From assembly GCF_963678635.1 (NCBI RefSeq), contig NC_087067.1, forward strand, positions 18,793,639 to 18,857,638: a stretch of DNA of 64,000 nt, read 5' to 3'. Under the pieces are notes generated by a model, which worked only from the letters and a program-made list of their open reading frames with translations, was not told the DNA's origin and did no database searches. How positions within the stretch are numbered: position 1 is the stretch's first letter; each line of letters starts with the position of its first letter. The position numbers and the translations under genes were made by a program. The stretch comes from Symsagittifera roscoffensis (lineage: Eukaryota > Xenacoelomorpha > Acoela > Convolutidae). This document shows, piece by piece, positions 38,876 through 49,700 of this stretch.

Positions 38876-39030
38876 GCTGAGGCAAAAACAAGGTTTGATC
38901 TGGAAGAGTATGTTTTTGCTCTTTCACACATGTTCTTTCACGACAAGGCTTGAATGAAAAATGAAATATTAGAACGCATGAATGAAAAAAGAAATCATTT
39001 GCACAGTTTCGCGCACTTTTCCGGGCTCTT
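38876..39030 (+). repeat. 150-bp dispersed repeat, copy 1
   Basis: It begins near CTGAGGCAAAAACAAGG and runs through AATATTAGAACGCATGAATG and GTTTCGCGCACTTTTCCGG. A second copy lies at 39604-39760 with roughly 85-90% identity by eye and one short insertion. Confidence 0.75.
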
Positions 39031-39603
39031 TTTATGTTTAATCAATTTATTTAGCCTATTTTGTCTTCGGTATCATTTTCTCTTCGCCTTTTTGCAGTGC
39101 TACGCTTGTGTTGTTATGCAGGTGATGCGATGCGAGTTCGGAAATGAAATTTGAGAACCTGGAGTCTTGTTTTATTTCTCCGGTTATCTTGAGGAGGGTA
39201 AACACTAAATAGTGGGTCCTGTATGGTGCCTGTGATGTGTTGCAGCTAAAAAGAGCTATAAGTATTAATAAAGCATTGAAAGAACCGACTGTGCACTAGA
39301 AAATTAAATTGGTTGTGATCGGCTGAAAATTCCATTTTTGAGTCAACATCACGGGTTTTGTTGTCTTAACAGCCGTTTCTAGAATCAGTTTTTTTCTGTG
39401 CAGGTGTTAATTTTCTCTATCTGGTTGACTTGACTTGCAACCATCTCGACTTCCTGTACCCTTATCTATTAATTCCTTAAATAATGAAATTCTTAGGGCT
39501 TTAAATAATAAAGTACTAGAGTAGAAACTTCGTTCACCATGATATCTTATGATTTACAAACATTAAACTGATTATGAATTAGAAGTTAAATCGTTTTTTT
39601 ATT

Positions 39604-39760
39604 TCGCTAAGGCAAAAACAAGGTTGTCAAGTTTGATCTTGAAGAGTATGTTTTCGCTCTTTCACGAAAAGGCATGAATTAAAAATGAAATATTAGAACG
39701 CATGAATGAAAAAAGAAATCAATTGCATAGTTTCGCGCACTTTTCCGGACTCTTTCACAA
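39604..39760 (+). repeat. 150-bp dispersed repeat, copy 2
   Basis: A direct copy of 38876-39030. The segment GAAGAGTATGTTTTCGCTCTTTC inside it is also found inverted at about 39782-39805, so this copy can fold back on the following hairpin region. Confidence 0.75.
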
Positions 39761-39781
39761 TTTTCTGGCATCTTTCCCCTC

Positions 39782-39880
39782 AGAAAGAGCAAAGACATAC
39801 TCTTCAACAGTTAGAACATAGTTGAAGATGTCCTCGGGCAAAAGAGCCGCCCTCGGGCATCTTTCAACTATGTTCTAACT
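39782..39880. repeat. Hairpin with 22-bp arms
   Basis: The arm at 39809-39830 (AGTTAGAACATAGTTGAAGATG, in part) is the reverse complement of 39858-39880 but for one extra T. The 27-base loop holds two copies of CCTCGGGCA. It may be the end of a foldback transposon or a precursor-like RNA hairpin; nothing decides between them. Confidence 0.7.
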
Positions 39881-40086
39881 ACTACAAATTTGCGGTATTT
39901 CTCTCTACATTTGCAGCATGTCATGAACTTAACTCATGACTTCAATTAATGCCTGGCTTTATTAGAAAGGATTTTCATTTTCTTGATTTTGTTTGTGTAC
40001 TGGACTAAAGATCTTTTTCATCTTATTAAGATTTCATTGACTTTGCAATAATACATATCTATTAAAATTGGATTTCGATTTAACAG

Positions 40087-40744
40087 ATGACAACACCAAT
40101 TAACAAACCTAGAATCAGCGGCCTGAATGACCTATGTCGACCTGTACAAGATGAGTACCATCTTATGCCGCTTCCGCAGCTTCGGGAAGCATTGTCGACT
40201 GATCTGAACGACGGTCTGTCTTATACTAGGCTTAGAAGAGCATATGAAAAATACGGTAACAATGAATTTGTGAAGCCAAGACCTTGCTCTCAATTTGTTT
40301 TGTTTTACTCAAATTGCGTAGGCGGTATACAGACAGGATTGTGGATTGTGACATTTACCCTATTCTTCGCGAACACCATAGGAATTTGGGACTCTTTGGC
40401 GCCCTCAGCTGACTGGATTCATTTTCATGCGATACGAGTACCAGCAGCGTATTATTATCTACCGTTTGTCACAAGTTTTCTCATAATAATCAACGCCTTG
40501 ATACTAACTCTGGTTCCATATCATCAATCAGCAGCTGCCAAGAGGTTCAAAATGACAACCTATCGGCCGATTATGGTATGCAGAGAAGGTAAAACTCAAC
40601 AAATTGACGCCAGGTCCTTGCTACCCGGAGATATAGTGACAAATTTGAGATGCCCAGATATAAAACACAATCTGATCATTCCAGCGGACATGAGAATTCT
40701 CGAAGTAAACAGCGATCTCTACGTTTCGATGGCGGCATTTGCAG
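40087..40744 (+). CDS. ATPase exon 1: N-terminus, M1-M2, start of actuator domain
   Basis: The ATG follows an acceptor-like TTTAACAG directly, so the first coding exon may begin at a trans-splice or 5'-UTR splice site. The homology to alpha subunits (LPQLREALSTDLNDGLSYTRLRRAYEKYGNNEF) starts about 30 residues in, which supports this start. The donor GTAATA follows the first base of a Gly codon (phase 1). Confidence 0.8.
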
Positions 40745-43700
40745 GTAATAGACTTTGAAAACTCGTTATAAATGACAGGGCAGGGATCAATTTGAAATTA
40801 ACACTTGCGAAAGCAAGTGTCTTGTAATTGGGAACTAGACTTTTTTCACTTAAGCAACTTTTTCTTGTTTCTTCTCTAGAGATAACACGGTCACCTTTGC
40901 ACCAAAGGTTATGGGTTCGAGTCCCGGAAGGTCCTTTTTTCAGTGTGTAAAAGTAGGGAAGTATGAAATTGAAATTTTTGTTTTCAGTAAAAATTGAATT
41001 ATCGGACTTTCGTGTTTCTGCTCGAGTTTGGCCTGCTTAGCTGTCGCATCACAGATTTTTCTTGTGCTGTAAGCAAGTTCGAGGGTAAATGCAAATGTTC
41101 TTCTTTGTAGTTTCAGGGGGAATGAAAACGCAATTTATAAAATCTTTTTTTTTTCGGCTGAACTGGTGTCTGGCCAAAGATTCGTGGCTTTGTTTCCGCT
41201 TCGTAAATTGTTGCTTTTATTCCGTTGCCAAATTAAAATTCAATGGTTTTGCCAGGCATGTTTGCCTAGAATTATCGTTCATCGATATTCACCCAATTTT
41301 TTTTTCTTCATGTCTAGATCTTTACCCATGCGATAAGAAAGGGTATTGCAAAAGGTAATGGTAAATAGTTTGACATGGTAATTTTACAATGCGGCTTAAT
41401 TGTTTTGCCTGTATAGGGCTTGCATTTTAGCCGGCGGGCGCAAATCTTTTTGTATGATTTTTTGAAAATATTTTTGCTGCTTTTCAGCTCATTAAGTGTC
41501 GGCTTATTTACCCGTTTTTTTAATAACCCTAGCTATGTTTGCATTCGTTTTTTATGTTGATTTAACTCTGACGAGATATGTTTGAAAATTTTAAATCACT
41601 TGTCCGATCTTCATTAAAATTCCTCTTTTCAAAAAAGCTTTGTTCTGATATTTTACTCGTTACTTCTAGAAGGGTCTGCTGTTCTTAATTTTAATTCAGT
41701 TTTTTCGTCAATATATTTATATTGGGCCTTTAAGTGCTGTATAGCCTAATTGTTTTTGTTGAACGATAATTTTTTTTAGCAGGAGACTCGCTTCTAGGAG
41801 GCCATATTTGCTATCAGATCACAAATTATCATTAAATTTGTATTTCAGTAGGGATCAGCTTAGTGTATTATTGCGAACCTTCTTTTTTCTAAGCTAGCTC
41901 GAGGAAAATAATAAGTTTGCATTAAAAGTGTTCACTTATTTTATAATTTCACTGTAGCATCGGTTCTCTGCTTTGTTTGTGGCTAGAGTTTGATGTATTT
42001 TAAGCGTTCGTGGCTGAGTGGTTAGTGTTTGAGGATCTTAATCTCTAGGTCGCTGGTTGGAATCTCAGACGGGGCCGAGTTTTTACTAGTTTGAGGCTTA
42101 TTTCTAATTTTTCGTAATGCACTTTATAGAAATGCTTATCATCGCTCAATAGTTTTTGCGAAACGAAGCTTTGCCTCTGTGTTAATATTTTGCTCGTATT
42201 TTTTGAGATTTTTTTGCATTTAAAATTAATTTAAAATCATTTTCGCTGTTTGTTTCTTAAATTTAATGTTTTTTTTTCACGTTTTGTATAGTGTTTTTTT
42301 ACAACTTTCTTTTTTATTACTACCAAACCTTTCTCATAGCGAAAAAAATACAATGTAAGACAATTTTTTTGCCAGCATTTTGTGTAATTTTTTGTCTTAT
42401 CTTATTTTGTTTGGACTATTTTTTTCTATCACTGTCAGGGGGCGGATCGAGGATTTTGAATATGTTGTCGACCTTTTTCTTAGGTTGACCAAATTGATTT
42501 TCTGAGGCTCTCCCAAAGCACTACCAAGACCCTGTTTTGTTTTGGCTAAAATTTCTGCGCCGAAGGCAAAATTTTGGAAAAAAAACAGGCCAAAACAGGC
42601 GTTTTAGAAACTTATTTGAAAAATTTGACCAAAATATCGCGTTTTCTCGGCGCGCGCACCCCCTTAAAATTAGTATATAGTGGGGCCTTTAGAAAAATAT
42701 TAGGGTCAGTTAGCCAGAAATGGATACCTCAAAATAGTACAAAGGAGGACCCTTTGGGTTGGCATGGGGTCGAATCCTGGAGGGGGGGTGGGGCTTATGC
42801 CCTTCCGCTCCCCTTGATCACTGTTTATCCTGGTTTTTTCTGCATACTTACCGCTCGGAGGTTTTCATGATAGGTTATTGTCACTTTGTCTCTGTAAGAT
42901 TTGGATTTTAAAATCAGGTTTTGTGAAGAACTCATTCTGACTTGAAATTCTATAGATATCGGCGGGAGTTTTTTTTGGGCGCTCAGTAAAAAATGACTAT
43001 CTTGAAGTTTTACTCGGGGAGGGAGGGAGGGAGAGGTGTGCAGCGTTTGATTGAAATGACGGAACATTTTGGGATGGGGTGTCTGCGCCTATCTTCCTGC
43101 TAAATACGCTATTGTATGAAAAATAGTTTTTTTTTTGGAAATCATCGATTGAAGATTGATATAATTTCAGGCGACACAGAGCAGTTCACCAAGTCAACCT
43201 CAATTACTCATTACAACCCCATTTTGAGTGAAAACTCTCTTCTGCAGGGCACAGTCTTACTGCAGGGGACAGTGGTGAAGGCGGTGGTTCTGAGAACGGG
43301 GGACAAAACTGTTTTCGGAAGGACGGCTCATACTTTGTTTCTTGGCCAAAAGCAAAGATTCGGAAACTTCAACGACGAAATCCGTCACTTCAGCCATTCT
43401 ATCATCGCTATTGTGCTGTTCCCAGGAGCAATTTTACTGCTAGCAATTATAGCCATGAAGTACCCATTAGAAATTGTTTTTAAATACCTCATTGGACACA
43501 CGTTAGGCTGTATACCAACGAGCATATTTGTGCTATTTGCAATTGCATTAAGTAAAACCAAAGCAGTGTTGAAACAAAGAGCGAACATTTTAATGAAGAA
43601 CGTCTTTGCTTTCGATAGCTTAGCATGCATGACCGCTCTAGTGCTGGACAAATCAGAAGTGCTGACTCATTCAAGTTGTCACGTCACCCACCTGTACTAT

Positions 43701-46700
43701 GATCGAGGCTATATCAACGTGAGGCGAGGGGGAGCGGGAGCAATTGTACCTGAGAAGCGAAATCATGTTTACAAGCAGATGAGAGAGATATCGGTGCTAT
43801 GTAGTTCTGTGCTGATTTCCCGTCTGGGTAAAAAAGGTAATTGATAAATAAGCTCGATTTCTATGAAATGTCTTCCATCGTAAATTTTCAAACTAGATTG
43901 TAGAACCATAAGGTCAAGGGCGAATTTGCAGAATTCGGAAAGATTTAACATACTTATGGCTGAATGACACTAACGATTTTCTAACGGGACCTTAGGCGCC
44001 GGTATGCACTGAATTTGAAGGGATGCGCGCGCCGAAAAAACGCGTTTTTGTACAATAAAAACCTTGTAAAAATGTCATTTTTGCCCTGTTTTTTTTTTCA
44101 CAAGAATGCTTGCGGAGCATACATTTTGGTTAAATAAGATTTTTATAGTGTCACGACATTTCGAAGACCAATTTGCGCAACCTAAAAATCCTTGATGAAT
44201 TTTCCTATTTCTCGAAAAATAGTATAGAAGCCCATTCATGAATTTTAACGCTTATCAAAGCGCAATATAGACTTTCTCGGGTTAACAACTAGTTTAACAA
44301 AATCGGTTGAATCATTTATAGCTTGGCGTTTGTTGACTTAAAAGCTTGTCCGCCATGACCCGTTTTTTTGAACGAGAATTATTCCGTTCCTAACAAAATG
44401 TCGGCCCTATTGTTTGTCTGCTTATGTTTTGTGAGATTAGTTGCTCCATCACTGATTTTTAGCTATTACTATTTTTAAGTGTTGTTGAAAGCGTTTTTAA
44501 TTTATTACTGTAATTTTTTAAATTTACGGAATCTGATTTTTTAAAAGTAGATGAAAATAGTTCAGACTGTTATATAGGTCGCGATGGTTTTTTTCCACGA
44601 AAAATCTTAAAATTTGTGCCGGCTTGGATTTTGATTTCTTTTAAAATTTTGTTCGTTTCCTTTGTTAAAAGGAAGGCAAAATCCACTTTTGAACATCAAA
44701 AGTGAAAGGGTGTCGAAAAACTTGATCGACTTCTAGTATCGAAGCAGAATTTAATTTCCAGATTTCCCTGCGAAATAAAATTTTTATTTATTGATCCAGT
44801 TTACTTAAATTTGGTTAATTTTTATCAAAAGTGCCTCAATGATAAATTGCTTTGTAAATTCGAAGAGCTTTATGGACGTCTATTTTTTTCTTCGAAATTC
44901 GAGAGTTTCGAAGCAAGCGTTATTAAATCAAATCAGAGATTTTTTCGGGTTGACAACTTGCTTCACAGAATCACTTGGTAACTTGTTAGATAATGATTTC
45001 TAAGCTTCTGCGGCACACTTTGTCTGGAGATATTGAATACGCCTGTAGTAGCAAAGGTCATGGGTTCGAATCGGACCAGGAAGTTTTTTCAAATGGAAAT
45101 ATTCAGTTTTCCAGAGAATTGTCTGTCTATTATTTGTCTGCTTATTTTAAGGCGGCTTTAATTGCCACATCTTAGAGTTGTTTTTTTGCTGTACCCAATT
45201 TTTTGTAGTTGATTTTAGTGTTTTGATTTACCCTGCATTTTGTAATTTTTCTACACCTGGCATCGTAGTGTTAGTTTTTTTTGCTAAAAGTTTTTAATTT
45301 GCTAAAAGGCTCATATTTTTTTTTGGCTGAGTGACCTAATTTCTGGTGGTTTAAAGGGAAGCATTACTTTTAAGCTTCTTTCCGGATCGCAGAGAAAGCT
45401 TAAAATCTTAGAAAAGAGTGCATTGTTTAAAGTTTCCTAAAGTAATTTTAATTTTAATTCTACGGGAATTTACCGAAATGTTGTTGTAAACGAAATAGTT
45501 GTTTGTGAACTTTCATTAAACGCCGTGGATTGTGTTTCTAAACTTGTTTTCCACAAATAGATCATCATTCCAGGAAACTTTATGCCAATTTTTTACGTTT
45601 TTTTCTTGACTTTGTGGTTTTCCTTTCCTTTCTACAAGCTTGGAATGCTAATTTTGTGGCATAGCACGTGGCGCGAAGCTCCGATTCGTCCCTCTGTGTA
45701 ATTTCCGAAAAATAGTGCGTAAAAATTCAATTTCACGACATTCTGCCACAACTGGATTTTGCACATTTTTTTATTAGCTGAGTTGCTACATGTTCCTGTC
45801 TTGTTTCTGGACGTTTTTTTGTTTCAAAATGAACAATAATCCAGACATTTTTTTTTCTGTTTTGACCAACAATGCTATGTTTGTGTGGTTTCGAAAATAG
45901 TGCTAAGTTCCCCTTCGCTTCTGTGTAAAATTGAACATTTAATATGCGAGTGTGCATTCTTTGCTCTGAAATTCATTAACCAAAAAATTTTCCTTGTCTT
46001 TTTTATTTCAAGCCGTTTTGGTAGTCACGGCAATAGTCCTACGAGCCCATATTTATCTGTGATTTTACATAATTTTGTCTTCGTTTGATTAAAATAATCT
46101 TTTTTGTTCCAGACGACGACAACTCAATGAACAAAGTAGACCATTCTGACCTGGCCATCACCGATTTTTTCTACGCCAATTTCGAAGACAGGAAACACAT
46201 TGACGCTTTAGCCATTGCCAGGAAGTACTACGAGCCACTAAACAGTGCATTTGTCCAGTACTCGATCAGTTATTTAAAGTCAGGCGAGAGCAAGTACGCA
46301 TTCGTCGCACAAATTAAAGTAAGTATTTTTTGGAGGCGTGGTGATTTTAGTTTTCAAAGCGTCATCTCGTTGTTTAGATTTTGTTTAGTAATAAATTTGT
46401 TTGGTGCATTTTAAGGAAATTCCGTTGTTTGTATAATTTTTTTTCGTTGCAGGGAGGCTTTGAAAGTGTTCTGAACATGTGCACTCAAATAATGGAATCT
46501 TCAACTAAGAAGAAAGGTGTCATCCAAGTTCGTCGACTGTTGAAATCCGATAAAGAGAAATTAATCAGTGCGCATAAGACGTTCGTCAGTGGCGAGGAAA
46601 CAGTTATCGCTCTAGCGAGACGAGTCCTGGACGCGGACAGGTTCAAGGCGAATCACAATTTCTACGACATCAGGGCAGCTATGGATGGAAAAACGCAAGT

Positions 46701-49700
46701 TCCTCGAGAGGGATTCTGCTTTATAGGGATGATATCCTTCAAACAGAATATAGCAGACGGGGCTGATAAACTGGTGAAAACTTGCAAGCATGCTGGAATT
46801 AAGACGGTTATTGTTACAAGTGAGTTAACATCCCCTTATTCTCATTGGGTTTCAGAATGATTATTTATGATATACTGTTTTCGAGAGAAAAATTAAAATA
46901 TACTGCTGAAAAAGTAAGGTCGTAATTACTAACCTTATTAATCAAACTCAAAAAAACACCAAGTCAAATTCATTCCTTGCCTTTAATTGAATTGCTTATG
47001 GTTTTTAGGTGACGACAAAGAAACCGCTGAAAAATTTGCGCGAAAAGCAGGTCTGATCACAACCAACGTTATGTACAATAAAATGGATAACAAAATCAAG
47101 CCCCAGGACTTAGTGATCAGTCAACGCAGAGACGCAGAAAACACTGAGCTGGAAAAAATACTGGAAGGACGAGGTAAGTTAGTCAACTCTGCGACTTCGA
47201 GAGAGTATGTCAGTATGGTCATGACAGGAAACGACATAAAGTTCTTCCAAGATTTCGACAACTTCTTCGCGACTAAGCTGAAAAAAGACAAGAAGAGTAA
47301 ATACAAACAATATGAGGGCGCCAGACCTATTATGGAGTCGCTTGTCAAGAATTTACAGGAGATCGTAATTGCAAGAGCATCACCTGAGAATAAGTTTAAA
47401 ATTGTGAAATTACTGCAAGGCTTGGGACATGTAACCGGTGTAACAGGAAGTACGTTTGCGGATTCGCAGGTGTTGAAACGTGCCGACATTGGGTTCGCAA
47501 CGTTTGGAGCTCCCATGATAACTCGCGCGTGTGCTGACGTTTTGATACGAGAGGTGGGGGAAGAAAAAGTTTCGGCCGAGAGGAAACTGAAGGGGACTTC
47601 TGATAAAGCGCTGGCTGATATGAGTGGAGGAAGTAAAGACAAGAAACATTTCGGCGATCCAGAAACGCCTATGACGCTCAGACCTCCACCAAAGACCTCT
47701 TCGGAGAAAGAGTTGCTTTGTGGTTTAGCAGCGATAGTCCAGGCAATTGAGTTAAGTAGGAGTATGTTTGATAACATGAAGAAAATGACCTCATTTATGA
47801 TCATAGGCAAGGTACCGCAAATGATGTCCTATTTTTTCTACATAGTTTTGCGATCACCAGAACTGATAGACTTCACAACGTTTTTAATCCTGGATTGGAT
47901 TGTGTTTACAATGCCAGCGTACTGTATACTGTGCGAGCGACCAGAAGGAAAATTGTTGAGCCAGAAGCCACGAAATCGACGCCTGGAAAGGTTTGCTGGG
48001 AGACAGATGTTCTTTGTCAGCTTCATAAATGGATTCTGGCACTCAAGTGTGCTTGTCACAAACTTCTGTGTAACGATGATTTCTCAGGGGTTTTTCAGTG
48101 GGCCTGTTTTTGGTGAGTGATTCTTTTAAATGATGGGATTGCGATTAAGGCTTCCTTATTCTTTTTTGTTTAGTCATTTAGGTCGGATTTTTTCCAGCGA
48201 TCAAAATAAGGCTTCGGAAATTATCCTGGACTCATAATAGTTCCAAATTGAAACAAGAAAACTTTTCATCAGGGAAAAGCCCTGAATGTTCCGACTGCCC
48301 TGTTCTGGTCTCCAATAGTTTTTGGTGCAGAAAATCTTCATCAACTATAAATTTTGGACTGCCAATATCAAAGAGTTTGAGTCGTACAAGGAAATAATAC
48401 GGCCATTAGCTTTCCTGATTTCATTTCAAAACAATTTTGTTTGCGGGATAATAATCCGCATAACGCTTTCAGTATCATAGATGACGTCTTCAAAGTGTTA
48501 AACGCGCAGTTTACCATGGCTCAAACTGCATTCAGGATGGTGTGTGGTGCACTTCCTTGGGATAATCTTGCTTCTATGTTCGATCCTCACTCAACAAATC
48601 TCTGAATAAAAAAACTACAGGCATATATATTCTTCTGGTTAATCGAAAGTCGAAACAATTAGGCAAGCTAATTTGGTCATAATAATGTCCTATACAAACT
48701 CAGTTAAACATTTAATATATGATAGTGGCAGTCCAAATTTTATAGTTTATCCGAATTTTTAACACTCGATCAACATAGTTCAGACTCTCATACAGGTCGT
48801 GATGATTTTTTAATCTATTTTCACGAAAAGTCCTACTAAAATTTGTTCAGGCTGAAATTTACTTTTTCGTGGTTGACTTTTGATTTCTTTTTATGTTCAT
48901 TTCACTTCCTTTGTTCAACGGAAGCCAAACTCGATTATCGAACAGAAAAAGTGTGTAGGTCACGAAAAACTTCATCGACTTCTTGTTTCGAAAGAGGTCT
49001 TTATTATTCAGATTTCCCAGCCGAATAAAAAAGTTTACCCATTGATCCTGTTTTCTCATTGATTTATTTTTTTTAAGCTTGCGATTAGCTGAATATGACT
49101 TTTTTTCGGGTTAACAACCAGTTCAACAGAATCACCTGAATCACTTTACTTTTGGTTCATATGAAATGAAAAGTCACACGTTGTTTAGCGCATGTGGCGA
49201 AGAGGTAACGCACCTGGCTATAAAGTCAAATGTCAGTGGTTCGAATCCGGGCAGGACCTTTTTTTGTTAGCGGAAAATTGTCTGCGATTCAAAATATCTT
49301 TGTCGGACTTCTGTTTGTCTGCTTTTTTTGTCGGCTTAGTTACCGCAGCAACAAAATTGCCTAAAATTTGGGCACTTTTTTTAACCTGAATTAAAAAACG
49401 TTTCAGTGTGTTCCGGTGTTGGGCAGGTAAAGAAGTTTTGCTTATTTTTTTGCTATTGTTTCGATCATTTGACAATTGCGTAGGAAACTTGTATTCGGAT
49501 GTGTTTAATACTTTTCTTTTTGTTTTCCACGCAAAATAAGGTACCACAATCAATCTAGCAGCTGTTGTGATTACTTTCGCAAAATCAGTAGTAAATTTTG
49601 CGCAATCAGGCTTCTTTTACCATTCATTTAGAACAATTTTTCCAGCTCAAATTAATCGGGCTATGGTAGACTTGAAGCTCAGTGAAAAATTGTATAATGG

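Larger units (their letters stand above)
38788..40086. other. Intergenic stretch between the retroelements and the ATPase gene
   Basis: About 1.3 kb, AT-rich, with no convincing gene. It contains two copies of a 150-bp segment and a strong hairpin (listed separately). No core promoter for the ATPase gene could be pinned down. Confidence 0.6.
40745..43170 (+). other. ATPase intron 1 (2.4 kb): repeats and a hAT-type element
   Basis: It holds tRNA-headed repeat pieces near 40.88 and 42.0 kb, a CTTGCGAAAGCAAG hairpin motif near 40807, a tail hairpin near 42158-42183, and a 381-bp non-autonomous hAT-like insertion at 42436-42816. There is no coding sequence besides chance frames. Confidence 0.7.
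43837..46112 (+). other. ATPase intron 2 (2.3 kb), repeat-derived
   Basis: It contains a 600-bp segment at about 44565-45180 that is a diverged direct copy of 48777-49345, a tRNA-like head near 45010-45080, and tail hairpins near 45661-45702 and 45895-45927. No coding region is seen. Confidence 0.65.

Noticed and set aside
46987-47008. Frame extension upstream of ATPase exon 5
   Set aside because: The reading frame is open there, but GTTTTTAG gives a good acceptor and the homology to pumps resumes exactly at the splice junction.
49187-49260. Possible functional tRNA gene (box A and box B present)
   Set aside because: The T-arm stem does not pair and no 7-bp acceptor stem can be formed. It sits in a dispersed repeat with a diverged copy at 45.0 kb, so it is a repeat head.
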